Source: Gadus chalcogrammus (Eukaryota; Chordata; Actinopteri; Gadiformes; Gadidae). Taken from it: a stretch of DNA of 64,000 nucleotides. A program made the position numbers and the translations under genes. Below, one piece after another: positions 40,152 through 51,320 of this stretch (its first letter is position 1; the number at the start of each line of letters is the position of its first letter). The stretch lies in the NCBI RefSeq assembly GCF_026213295.1, contig NC_079417.1, positions 9,741,511 through 9,805,510 on the forward strand. The letters are read 5' to 3'. The notes beneath the pieces are model-generated. The model had not been told where the DNA came from. It was given only the letters and a program-made list of their open reading frames with translations, and did not search any database.

Positions 40152-42949
40152 GAGATATTGATATCCCCCCCTCTCCCTGTGGCCTGTCTAAGTTGTTTTA
40201 TTTTCCTTATGTTTTGTGTGGATGCTATGTGTGACTGTAGGCTACTGCTGCCTGTCTTGGCCAGGAAACTGGAAGAGATGTTTAATCTCAATGATGATTA
40301 TTATTTTCAACTAACCAGTTGTTGCCTTGCATTTTAAAATTACATTGCACTTTTCAGCCCTCAATACCAGTAAAAGCTATTTTATAATTGATTTGCATGC
40401 ATAGTATACTACACATTCCATTGAACAATTACCCCTGTTACCATATATTGACTAAATTTATCATGTAATCAAATAAAAAAAATCCTGATCTTCTCCTGAT
40501 GGCCTGTATGTGTGAACAACATATCCTGACATTTGTACCCTGAACATCTCCTGAATATTACTACCCCTGAGGTACTTTTTCTCTATAGGAAATGTTAATT
40601 ACCTTAAATGTGTATGAGGAGTAGAAAGTTTATATTTCTCACACCACTTCAGTGGGCGTGTTGATTATGCTTCTGCATGTCATTGAGTGGCCCCCTAAAT
40701 GATAATCAGCCTGTTGCCTTTTGTTCTCTGAATAGTTAAAAAATATTAAAATATTGGCACTGCTTTTAAGAGTAATTTGTGGTGAACAAATGTAATATGT
40801 TGAAAAATTATAGGCAAAATGTTAATATATTATGCACTCAGAAATGTGTTACATTATCGACTGGGGTTTCCACATTATTGCTATGGGTTTAATTACAACT
40901 AGAGGTTGAGGAAAACTCTAGTTCTATTGAATCTCTTTCTTAATTGCACATCCGATGAAAAAAACATAGTTAGCATAATTCATGCTTGAGCTCTTATTGT
41001 TCTCGATATGTGGAGGGGGTCATGTTGGTTATGGTTCAAGAGCCCCTAAGGCGCTAAGCAACAGCTTGGAGAAATTGTTCGGGTGAGATTAAATTCATTT
41101 TCATTTTACTCTAATCCATGAATACTTCAAAAGGACTGCAGAGAGCCTTCAAACCAGACCTTTGTATGAAAGAGAGTTTGCATATGACTTCTGTAATGTT
41201 CTACACCTAAAAACAAAGCAGCCACTTCTTGTGCTGAAGTTGGCCAATGAAAACATAGCAGAGCGTTTTGGAAACAGTGGTGATGGAACACTGAGGTCAT
41301 CAGAACAAGTGTCTCCTTCTGGAGTTAATTGCTTGTATTTATTCAAACATCCATTGCACTTCTGTTTCCCAGATATTTAAATAGACACACATTCGTTTTT
41401 GAGGTAAGGGGGGTTTTGCTAATGGAAAATAGAAACGTGAGTGATTTATTATGAGCATGATGTGCATTAACAAAGACAATCCTCGATTCAAATCAGGAAG
41501 TGATCTCATGTACAGATTATACGCACAGATTGGCCGTTCATACAAATGTCCACATTAGTATGCATAATCATGCGGATGGTTGATTATGGGTTTGTTTACA
41601 GATCTGATTGAGCTAGAGTATCACTGAATGTTAATTGCGCTCTCAAATGTGAGGACGTGTTGTTATAATGACAGCCTGTGTTTGGGTGCAGCCAGTTTTA
41701 TTGTATTGCTTCTTATTCAAAGCAAAGATTATCACAAACCAATTGACAAAACAATTTATCTAAAAAAGCTTTGTTCATGAATCAGTGAAAGTCGATTACA
41801 AAATAAAGCAAGCGCAAGTGCACAACAACGATGGCGACAACAACAGCAATTCTAGCTAAGAGGGGGGAACACATTTATTTCAGGACTCTGATTTCCCCAC
41901 TTTTCTCTGACTGAACAGATAGAAAAGATCCATGGCCTTTCGACATTATTTGTTTGGCAAGTGCTACTAGGCAGATAGCTGGCTTCTTTTCAATCCTTTA
42001 TGTGCTTAACAGATTGCATTGGCATGGCAGGATAGACAGGGGGCCACGGACCAGGGGGTGACCCTGCTTTGATGGATGTGGCCGTTCATGATGGAATGAG
42101 CTACTAAGTAGCTTGTTGTGGCCGTCTGTACAATATATACAAACCTTTCCTTGCCCCACAGTAGATGATTAAATGTAACCGATTTGGATGAAATACAAAA
42201 AAAACTTTATGATTCCGTTGTTTTTGCACAATTTTTTATTTAGGTTTGCTATTCGAGAATTTCTTAGATATAAATATTTTAAAACATATTTCAACATAAG
42301 AATTTCATTTATTTTGAACCAATTCTGTGAACTAACAAATCTCATCTTTGTTCAAATTTGGCAAAAATGATTAGGATTCATATTTGCAACCAAGTTTCAA
42401 GTGTAGGCCTACTGTTTATTTGGCCCCATATCAATCGCTAGAAATGTCATAGCAAATTATTCCAAAGCTTTCCCTTAAAAGGAATGGTAGGCGGCTAATT
42501 GGTTATTTTACCACTTAAAAGGGTAAGGTTTTTCTAAATTAAATGCACCACCGTCGAATGCAAATCAGATATAGGGCATGCCTGGGCTGAAGCTAATTGA
42601 GTAAATATCCATTTGAAGGTCAAAGACATTTAGGTTTGACTGACTAAAACTGTTTATCAACACACATATGTATCTGGAACGACTGGGCCATTAAACCAAT
42701 TTTAAACCTGTTAAAAAAATTTAATCTGTGAGGGTAATGCTGTAACCCCCCAATTTAAAGAAGCAATATGTTATAGATTATTTTATAAATTATTAAAAAA
42801 AACATGCACCAAATACACATTTTGTAAAGAAAAAGAAAAACTAATAAAAACTAATTTAATGCTTTGAAAAGAATGACCTACTAATGGATGATATGAATTC
42901 AGCTGTATCTCGGTAGCATTCTTTTTTCATAATTTCAGTATACCAACTG

Positions 42950-43400
42950 TCCTCCTCCTTGGCCTCCTCACTCCCTGTCGGATCAGAGGACTTCGGGGGT
43001 CGGCACAGTGGAAGCAGAAGGGATTGAGGAGGTGCAGATAATTAGTGACTGAAGCTGGAGTGTCCTGGGGTGCGTCTGTGTTGGATCACTCTCTGACAGG
43101 GTGTCCCGCAGACTGATATACTTCTGCCTGCCATTGAGGTGGTACATCATCTGAGACACCATGCTGGGCTTACCTGCATGACTGTGTGCCTCTCTGCAAA
43201 CAGGAGGGCAGTAGAGTGCTGGAGTCATTCGGCACATATGAGAGCTTGGCAGTACTGTGCAGCGGCAGAGTCCTAGGACGGGTGAATAACACCTTGCACC
43301 AGTGTGACCAGTGTGCTTTCTACCGAACCAGTCCAAGGAAGTCTCAAGGGCTGCAGAACCAGCTTGTCACTGATGCTCCTATTTTTTTTGCCCGCAAATT
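42950..43400. other. GC-rich patch with open frames on both strands, unassigned
   Basis: A 450-bp patch of clearly higher GC than its flanks holds a 117-codon minus frame (43336 to 42983; contains MVSQMMYHLNGRQKYISLRD) and an overlapping 97-codon plus frame. I recognise no family, splice context or start. It could be a decayed exon or pseudogene, or old transposon DNA. Confidence 0.25.
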
Positions 43401-44179
43401 ACGACTCACAGACTTGCAACATCAATGTGGATGTATCCAACCCTGTTTCATAATAGTGTTAAGACATTTTGTAAAATAAATAAATGTATAGATGTATCAA
43501 TATACCTAATTCAGGGATCCCAATAGAGTGCTAGATGCCTGTCAGAGAGGTTCTTTTTCAAAAATGTGGCGTTTATTTCACAAAGTCAAGTAAATAATTG
43601 CTATGTCCTTTGCTGAATTGTGTACCTTATGCTTTCAGTGGATATACTTTATTCTGACCTGTAAAAAAAGATGGATAAACATGGTCATACAACAAAAAGT
43701 ATCATTAAAAGCCAGCCGAAGAACCAGGCTACTTAACACGTCTTATGGCCTCTCGAGAGCAGCTGACCCCTGCCTGACCCCCTGGAGGGAATGGACTAGA
43801 AGCGACATCATTCTGTTTTCCTGAGGTCAGCAGTGCCATGTAGTCATTAGGAGGATATATGTGTTTTTTTTTACCAAAAAATAAATTTAACTAAATCCCT
43901 CGGCTGTGGTATTGTCAATCCATCTAAAAATGAGGGTATGCCTAAGTTGTATTAACTTACCCCACTGTAAAATGAATGGTTCAACCTATGCCAAACACTG
44001 TTCATCCCATAATCAACAAAAACTTACAAATAAATAAAGCATCTATAAGATTTAACTTCATTATTAAATAGGGTCGGTCCATCTTTCTGTTTTAACAGTA
44101 GTGAAGCCTCTATATTTAAAATTTAAAATTCGATTAAAATAAACAATTGAACTGCTCGGCTGTTGACTACAATATAAGA

Positions 44180-44198
44180 ACTACATTTCCCGGAGTCC
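44180..44198 (+). promoter_or_regulatory. ZNF143/Staf-type motif in the cox7c promoter
   Basis: The sequence ACTACATTTCCCGGAGTCC fits the ACTACANNTCCC core bound by ZNF143/THAP11, which is frequent near start sites of housekeeping and nuclear-encoded mitochondrial genes. It lies 127 bp upstream of the cox7c ATG. The interval 44200-44306 is GC-richer than its surroundings and has no TATA box, as expected for a housekeeping promoter. A GCATGCGC sequence (44453-44460) resembling an NRF-1 half-site lies just inside intron 1. The exact transcription start is not visible. Confidence 0.6.
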
Positions 44199-44306
44199 TT
44201 CAGGCCTGATTAACAGGATCCTGTGCGCCGCCGGTCTCACACTAGCAGAAAGAAGGTCGCAAGCAGAACACATCCGAAACCGACGGCAAACAATTTATAC
44301 AAGATC

Positions 44307-47300
44307 ATGTTGGGACAGGCTGTACGTCGCTTCACCACATCGGCGGTGCGTTCTTCGCACTATGGCGAGGGACCAGGAAAGGTAATATACTTTATAAACG
44401 AGTATTTGAACGCTTTTAATGAAACTCGCAGGGTGACCGGGCCTTGTTGTTAGCATGCGCCCGCTTGGAGGTCATTTCCGCGACATGCTTCTTGATCATT
44501 TTCTCATACCAGCGATATATTAACATTACTCTGGTTCCCTTAACACCCTTCGTAAGGTCATAGTACATTATGTACGTGTATGATAAAGAAACCTACCAAT
44601 CACTGCCGTTTCTTTGCATACTATAGTGGGTAGTAGGCTTGCATCGTTAGCATAAGCTAACCCGGTAAGGCACTCTCACCAAAACCTGGTTCATGTATGA
44701 AGCTACAGTTCTAATAATTTCGATTATTATACTTAAACGGTGCTTAAGTTTAGTTTTAAGGTTACACATTCAATTAACTGATGATTTATTATCACTTGCT
44801 CTGAAGGAAGTATCTTCAGGTGAATGTCCTAAGGTCACACTGTTATGACATCACTACTAGGCCATATCTATGCTTGCTTATCCAATGTAAAAGTATCGTA
44901 CAATTTATATTGGAGGAAACACGTTTAACACTGGTACCTGTTTAGCATCTAAGGACATGTATTTGTAGTATGTGCCAGCAGCAGTAATACAATACATTGA
45001 TACATGGTGTATGCATGAGATTGTTTTCATATTTGAAGTGGATAGAATGCACACTACAGAGCGCACACTACAGAGCGCAATCTGTTGTTCAAGCTTTAGT
45101 AATATAATATATATCCCAATGAAACAAACTAAAATCCCATGTGGTTCAATTTTTCCTTCAATATTAAACATCTAATAGAGCAGCTTAAAAATTGTAGTGC
45201 ATGCAGTGCCACCAAATAACAAACCATGACCAGTTAGGCCAAGCAGGTCTTTGTCCCCTTAAAGCCATATAACACCGCTACATGCTGAACGTATATTAAG
45301 ATCCACAAAGATTCACGTTGCTAGTCAGACTGTACAAGCCCGATTGCCAAGCGTTGACCTACGCATAGCAATGCGTTGCCCTTCTCTGCAGAGGAACAAG
45401 TCAAATAATCGCTATAGACCAGGGAGCATGCGTAGTGTTTAGTTTTTGTTAACAGCCGGACAAGTGAATAAATTAAACCACCTGGCATAATCAAAACACA
45501 TAATCAGATTTTACAACCTATATTCAATGAAGCAGACTCCGCCTTGTGATTCAGTTTCCGTATTTGCTCTTCAATTTATGTACTTTTTAGGTCAGAACTG
45601 CTCCATTGCCTCCTTGTGTAGATGTTAACATGATATTAAAGTATAAACCAGTCAGCTTTGCTAAGATCTGCATTGTGTCACTGAGTCCCAGTTCTTTCCA
45701 ATCATGGGTTACGCAGAACTGTGAATTCAGCTTAACTCACCAATGCTTTGTTTCGGCTTTGATTCCATTGTCTACCTGTACATTAAATAATCCTCTACTA
45801 AATTCAGCTCAAGCTGTACTTTTTACAAAGCAGGTTCAAGAATAGAAGAGTTTGTTAGAAAAGGTCCACGTGGTTGAACAATATTTAGTGATAACATCAC
45901 AGGACAAACGGTCCTACTGGACTAAAGCCCACTGAACTAGTTCAGTTATCCTTAAAGATCTCCTATTATACTACTTTTCTTGTCTTAATTTCTTATTATT
46001 GACTCCTATAGAGCAACCTGACACGAATCACAGCACATAAAACGATGTAGATTTTCAGGAAACTCTTCATCTCATCTGGGCGCTTTCAGCATTTTCTGTC
46101 AACACTCTGCTTCGTCCTTCTCTGCCCCCTTCCTGCCAACCCCACTCCATTGTGATTGGGTACCTTCCGGAAGAGCATGTTGCAGCATTTACCATTACCA
46201 AATTTTCGGCCCAAAATGGCCCAAAAGCGCATTTTCGGTTTTTCGGTCGAAATACTTTATCATCGAAACAACACGGCCGCAAAATAAATTTGTGATGACG
46301 CAAACAAAAAGCGCGGCCAGCAAACGCTTGTCTGGATAAGTGCCAATATGGCGGTGTGGACGTTTTTCAATGTTTCTGAGAAAGACCCACGTAAAGCGAT
46401 TTGCAAAAATTGCAATGCCTTGATTTTAAGTTAGTACAGTCATAGTCATAAATGCAATGGTACTAGGGTTGGCGCGGTGTGGACATTTTCAGTAATACAC
46501 TCGTGTCAACACCGGTATAAACTTTGAAACTATGTCAACCGCCATCTTCTCCGTCAACTCTCCTCTCACACGTCCGGTGACAGCGTCTGGAGCGCGCCTA
46601 TTTCGGTGACAGCATCTTATAACTTTCTTATATAATAGTTATAAATAATTTTAGGTATAATATCCACGGCCCAAAAGCTCACTGTGCGCAGCTCCGGGAT
46701 GGCCGTAGGCGCCGGGGGCAGCTCTTGTATGGATTGGGCTTCGCGGGGGTTTGTTTACCGGCATTGCTATGGTTAATGGTCTTGTGTGTTAATGCTTTAT
46801 TAGGTAGGCCTATCTATTAGGTTTGTATATATTTTTTTGTTATGAAAAAACACATCAAAAACAAAACAGTGCAAAGACAAACTGCCAAACTTTTTTCTTT
46901 TATCAAATAGGCCTAAAGATGACTGCGATTTTTTTTTTTTATTACTGGAAAAAACAAAAAACAACTGTTGCCGGGTGGCAAAATCACTCCCGGTGTTGGC
47001 CCCGGTAACACTGTTAATACCGTATATCGCGGCAACCCTAAATGGTACTAATAATTGCCATAATAATTTCTTTCGGTTTTCGGCCTTGGTTTCCTCATTT
47101 TCGGTTACGGCCAAGAATTTTCATTTCGGTGCATACCTAATTACCATTAGGGGCGGGAATCTCTTGGCAACTCACGATTCGATTCCGATTATGAGGTCAA
47201 CGATTCGATACTGAAGCAATTATCGATGCATCTTGATGCAACAATTTCTTTGTGTACATTTCCATGCGTCATTTTCAAAAATATATACATCTGGGTTTGC

Positions 47301-48385
47301 TACTCAGAGTTTGCTAATCACTTCCTGCTTTTGTGATGATCATTGAAGACAACAGATGTATTAACTTATCTAATACTTTATAAGCGAGAAAGCTTTTGTC
47401 ACAAATATGACTTTCTATGAACAATGCAATAATCAATGCAGCTTGCATTATAACACAATATGGAAGGATGCAAAAAATAGGTTTCAGTTTTATTTTATTT
47501 CTAATCTTTCTTTTCTATGTCATTAAAGAAAAAGCTGCTCTTGAATTAGGAGTTCTTGTGTCTGGCTGTGAGTTTGCGCGCATGCTATGCGTAGGCTGAA
47601 TCGCAATCGTGTCAAGACAAATCAGATTGGCCAATACACACTGAAGATAAATTCAATAATTTTAAAATTATTGAATTTAACATTCTGGCGAACAGAATGT
47701 TGCAGCAAGCAAAAGAAACAAAAAAAAATCTGATTAATTTATCGGCATCGAGACAATCGTTCTAGCGGGAATCGCGATGCATCGAAGAATCGATTTAACC
47801 CCTAATTACCATACATGGAAAATCCGTTTTTTTCACGACCGGCGTCCCTAGAGTTTAGCGCTCTGCACAGCCGGTCAGCAGGGAATACGTCTGAATGCTT
47901 ACGTCATTATTTGACACTAAAAGCATAATAGGCGCTCTTTAACTACACAACACGGTTCTGGACAGCTAAGCGTTATATGAATATAAAATACATATACCGA
48001 TGGTTCTTACAGATTTCCACAAAGCATCACATGTCATCGTTCAAGGCAAAGTGGCACAACACTCTTGTTTGAGCTATTCCGACCCTGAATGTTAGAATGA
48101 TGTTACCTGGTACCCAATACTACCAGTAGCGATTAACAGAGCAGGAGCAATCCATAAACTAAAAACCTATGTGTCCTTTTTTGAGCAGTTGCATTTACTT
48201 ATGTAATATCTGCACCCAAAATTAAGGCTTTAAGCAAGACATGTTCCTGATGTATTGTTTTCTTTCAGAACCTGCCATTCTCTGTGGAAAACAAATGGCG
48301 CCTGCTCGCAGGAATGGTGTTGTTCTTCGGAAGCGGCTTTGCCTTCCCCTTCATCGTCGTCAGACACCAGATCCTCAAGAAGTGA
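44307..48385 (+). CDS. cox7c: cytochrome c oxidase subunit 7C, mitochondrial (two coding exons)
   Basis: Small nuclear-encoded subunit of mitochondrial complex IV, a single-span protein of the inner membrane that supports assembly and stability of the oxidase. Coding exon 1 is 44307-44381 (25 codons, starting [12 protein letters not shown] and ending EGPGK). Coding exon 2 is 48269-48385 (38 codons plus TGA, starting [13 protein letters not shown] and ending VVRHQILKK). The junction is phase 0 with good sites: AAG|GTAATA donor and TTCTTTCAG|AAC acceptor. The 63-residue total equals the mammalian protein. Residues 1-16 form an Arg-rich presequence, and the mature chain should begin at Ser17-His-Tyr, as in bovine VIIc. 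Residues about 36-56 form the transmembrane helix ([10 protein letters not shown] motif), followed by the basic VRHQ-LKK tail. No upstream ATG is present in the 5' leader. Intron 1 is 3,887 bp and full of transposon sequence. No frameshift or missing residue is seen, so the gene looks functional. The family match is from remembered homologues; no search was run. Confidence 0.97.
45050..45077 (+). repeat. 14-bp perfect tandem duplication in cox7c intron 1
   Basis: CACACTACAGAGCG occurs twice in direct succession. Confidence 0.9.
46348..46434 (+). pseudogene. hAT transposase N-terminal BED zinc-finger remnant
   Basis: A 28-codon frame starting [20 protein letters not shown] and continuing with a second cysteine two residues later (C-K-N-C). 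The W-x-x-F, S-E-K-D-P-R and CxxC pattern is the first half of the BED finger at the start of hAT transposases. It stops at TAG 46432-46434, before the His pair and the catalytic hATC region, so it cannot encode a transposase. It supports classing the host element as hAT. Confidence 0.6.
46464..47040. mobile_element. Nested non-autonomous hAT element, 577 bp
   Basis: The element begins TAGGGTTGGCGCGG and ends CGCGGCAACCCTA, giving imperfect terminal inverted repeats of about 13 bp. It is bracketed by perfect 8-bp direct repeats AATGGTAC at 46456-46463 and 47041-47048, the target-site length of hAT. No coding frame of transposase type is present. It is inserted inside the BED-containing hAT remnant and is therefore younger than it. 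Confidence 0.8.
47148..47804. mobile_element. Non-autonomous hAT-like element, 657 bp
   Basis: The element starts TAGGGGCGGGAATC and ends TTTAACCCCTA. The first seven bases are near-complementary at the two ends, and inner parts share GATTC/CGATT-rich subterminal motifs. Perfect 8-bp direct repeats ATTACCAT flank it (47140-47147 and 47805-47812). The left copy is also the right target duplication of the neighbouring hAT remnant, so the two elements abut on one shared target sequence. The interior is AT-rich and contains two adjacent hairpins (47648-47701). No coding potential is seen. Confidence 0.75.
47648..47701. repeat. Adjacent palindromes inside the 657-bp hAT element
   Basis: A perfect 32-bp palindrome without spacer (47648-47679, centre TTTAAA) is immediately followed by a 9-bp stem hairpin AACATTCTG/CAGAATGTT (47679-47687 and 47693-47701, 5-nt loop). 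Confidence 0.85.
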
Positions 48386-48416
48386 AGTGATGCGATGTTG
48401 CTTCGCTGGAGCCAAG
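48386..48416 (+). other. cox7c: cox7c 3'UTR part carried on exon 2
   Basis: After the stop codon, exon 2 continues for 31 bp to a donor site (CCAAG|GTCAGT at 48416/48417). An intron in the 3'UTR matches the three-exon layout of mammalian COX7C. The exon junction is only 31 nt after the stop, under the roughly 50-55 nt distance that would trigger nonsense-mediated decay. Confidence 0.8.
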
Positions 48417-48805
48417 GTCAGTCGATTTACATTCCACATCCGGCCCATTTGACACTTTTCTATTTGGGTGGCGAAATTAAATTCTTGAATGATTGCTTCG
48501 ATAATTGTCTCTGGCATTATCTTTCACACTATCTTTTCCTCAACGGATCCCCTCTGAATGCATTACCTGTGTTTCTGGGCTTGACAGCAGCGATGTCATA
48601 TGGGTCCATATTGGATGAATGTTAAGATAAGCTGGGCAAATGAGAAAATGCTCTGACAGTTTATTGCATACGTTAATGTATATATATCTCTATCAGAACG
48701 AACCTGCAGGTCTGAGGCCGTTGTCACATTATGCATTTATTTTCTGTCTTCGTAATGCACGTCTTCAGTCCTCATGCAACTGGTCTTTTTTTTTTTTTTT
48801 TTCAG

Positions 48806-48902
48806 GGCTACAGATGGTACACGTGTGTCCACCAGAGTTCTATTCGTTTCAAAGAATGGGAGTTCCCTAACTGTCTTTGTAAATAAAGTTATCTGAAATC
48901 AA
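48806..48902 (+). other. cox7c: cox7c exon 3, non-coding 3'UTR
   Basis: The exon starts after an excellent acceptor: 17 consecutive T (48786-48802) followed by CAG at 48803-48805. It runs to a canonical polyadenylation region. The end position is approximate. This exon has no coding role. Assignment rests on position, splice-site quality and the known gene structure in mammals. Confidence 0.8.
48882..48887 (+). terminator. cox7c polyadenylation signal AATAAA
   Basis: Canonical AATAAA, followed 16-33 bp downstream by a T/GT-rich stretch (48903-48920), the usual arrangement around a cleavage site. It lies about 76 bp into exon 3. Confidence 0.85.
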
Positions 48903-48905
48903 TCT

Positions 48906-51038
48906 GATTTTGTGTATTTTCTTTAGCCTATTAAGCTGGTCAATCACCTCTGGCAAATCATCCCACTTTGAAGTCCTTGAAGATTTTTGGGGGTATTTTC
49001 TTCCCCATTATCCTTTAGAGGGGAAATAATGGTTTTACATATATCATAATCTGTTTCATGTTTTATTTTCAAGGTCAACTTTCTGTCTAATGGTTTAAAG
49101 GCGTGCATTAAAACTATGTTCAAAATGTTCATCTGTCTAATTGCCAGTGCAAAGGCCTTGCCTATTACCTGCAGCCCTGGAAATGGGAAAGTGGATAAAT
49201 GCATGTCGCCGTTAACAATCTAGTCATTCCTTCTAGATGGATATTATATCCCCATTCTGCAGCGCTGTGCTTCGGTTGAACTCGATGCACCACCTATTTC
49301 AGTTCAATTAACCCTGTGCTGTTGGCTATAATTATCCAAGGACAAAGACTAAATATGTGGGTGGGTAGTTCCAGCCGCTTACATTAGAGAAACAATATGC
49401 TTCTACGTTGGACATTTTTACATTCATATTATGCTTATTGGGATTATATTTGGTGTTGGAAGAGGAGTTGACTTTACTGTAAACTGATGTTTGGTTGGCC
49501 GATGGCATGAAAGATTATGAATTGTGAGAGATAAACTGACAATAACCCCCGCAAAAGATCTTAACCTGTAGTCTGAAGGCTGGGGATGAAGCTATTAGAC
49601 ATTTAATGGGTTTAATGATTGGGACAAGTATTCCACTGGTGCAGCCTGTTTAATAGTCAAATGGTGTTCCTCATGACTCTAGGGTAGGTGAAGAGAGTAC
49701 ACCCTGTCAGTGTATTTTCTACAATGTTGGGATGCAAACCACATATCCCCACATCACAGCCAAATCGGCACAGTGGGTACACTGCAAAACAATGAAGCAG
49801 CCAGAAAACGCATCCAATTTCTTTCTCACCACTTTTTTTAATCTAACATTTAGTGTGGGTACGGTAGAGGGCCCTCAACAAATCATTTCATACTAGTCTT
49901 AGAATTTTGATACATAACACTATAATAAAGCTAAACTAAATATCAAAAGGGGCTGACTTTCTGAACTCTCACTGGCAGTTCGGGCGGTATTACTTTAAAT
50001 TGAGCAAATTATAGACATTGGTGTTCTGGTGTGCTTCAGCACTTGAAATCTTATATATATGTTTATGTATATATATATATATATATATGTATATGTATGT
50101 ATAATTACCTTTTGAAAGAGCATAATAAGATAAAGACCCATTTCTTTAGAGTAGGCTGCAGATTTAGCCTTGGGTAGAAACCTTATCACATGGGAGAGGC
50201 TGGTTGTCGATGTCAAAAAGAGCGTCTCTTGCCCAAGCTTTAATTATGAGTTTAGTTGTAGGTTGGAAAATATAGAGTATCCCATGAATAGCAGAATCCT
50301 GCAGTGAGAAACAGACTCCACGACGTCATCAGGGCTTCTGACGATCTATATAAAAAGAGGAATGTGCATCAGGGGTTGTTTTAAAGTGTCCCCTACATAA
50401 GCGTTCACCTTCAGCCTCAAGCTGCCCAAACATTCTCACGCCAAAACACTGCGACAGCAACCGAGATGAAAAGGTGACCGTATAATGCTTAAACCAAGCA
50501 AATTACTGTCTCTAGTAGATGGCTGAATATTCGAAAACCATGGTATTTCAGGGGGTGTTTCCATGAAGCTGTCGCTAAAATCCCTGCTTGATTGCTGCGT
50601 GATGTTGATCTCTGTGGATTGGACAGCTGGTTAAGTTCACAGCCAGGAGCCAAGTGTTATGTATGAATTAAGACGCAAAGTCACAGAGCTCTAGTCGGAG
50701 CTTCCTACTCCATTTATTCAACCAACTAACTCACGCATGCGCGACTCACATCAAGAGTGCAAAACCAATTAGAACATGGCAGGTCGTAAACATGTGTAAC
50801 ATAACATGCATTGTTGCAGCAATGTCAAACATAACACCAAGAATGTGCTCAAGCAAGTTTTTAATAATGAATGCTGCACGTCTTTGACATTCATTAGTGA
50901 ACAAACCTGTGTGCCTTTTACTGGTTAAGTGTATGTCTAATATTGTGAAATAGTTTTTCTATATACGTTTTTTGGAACAACTTCAGCTGCCTGTTGATCA
51001 CATTCGGGGATTAGTATTACACCAAAGGTAATCTTTAT
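48906..51038. other. No supported gene downstream of cox7c
   Basis: AT-rich sequence with a TA tract and a TATATAAA word at 50347-50354. No coding frame can be linked to it. Confidence 0.5.
50051..50100. repeat. (TA)n tract
   Basis: Imperfect TA repeat with TG variants. Confidence 0.9.
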
Positions 51039-51320
51039 CGCTCGATACCACAGCCAGTCCGATCGCTCGAAAACCGCAGCAAATCAGATCGCTAAAAGGC
51101 TCCAGCCAATCCAATAGCTTGAAAACCTCAGCCTCAAAAAAAAAAAAAAAAACTCAGCAAATTGCTTGAACATCCCAGCCAGTCGGATTGCTTGAAATCC
51201 CAAGCAAATCCAATTGCTCAAAAACCCCAACAAATCAGATCACTCGAAAAACCGCAGCCAATGAGATTGATCGAAAACCCCAGCCAATCCAATCGTTCGG
51301 CAGCCTGAGCCAACCAGATC
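51039..51320 (+). repeat. CCAAT-containing ~26-bp minisatellite, about 10 units
   Basis: Units approximating CGCTCGAAAACCCCAGCC followed by AATCAGAT. Several units contain CCAATCC, CCAATGA or AAATCAGA. One unit is interrupted by a run of 18 A (about 51136-51153). Divergence between units is about 15-30 per cent by eye. Confidence 0.85.

Larger units (their letters stand above)
38111..42950. other. No gene seen
   Basis: AT-rich sequence upstream of cox7c with one old 55-bp tandem duplication and one CA-rich tract. Confidence 0.5.
46201..47139 (+). mobile_element. hAT-like DNA transposon remnant with BED-finger start, 5' end truncated
   Basis: The 3' end (about 47109-47139, ending TTTCGGTGCATACCTA) resembles the terminal inverted repeat of fish hAT elements that begin TAGG-ATGCACCGAAATG. 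At the 5' end only the inner part survives (AATTTTCGGCC at 46201-46211), so about 20 bp of the left terminus is lost. The 8-bp target duplication is ATTACCAT on the right (47140-47147) and seven of its eight bases (46194-46200) on the left. The interior carries a short BED-type zinc-finger coding remnant and a younger nested hAT insertion. It lies in cox7c intron 1. Confidence 0.65.

Noticed and set aside
50321..50630. Possible small secreted-peptide gene: ACGTCA half-site, TATATAAA at 50347, ATG at 50466 with a donor site, and a signal-peptide-like MKLSLKSLL frame
   Set aside because: The frame joined across the only acceptor (50550-50551) hits a stop after about a dozen codons, the MKL frame is not in phase with the first ATG, and the polypyrimidine tract is poor. 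Only a TATA-like word is left.
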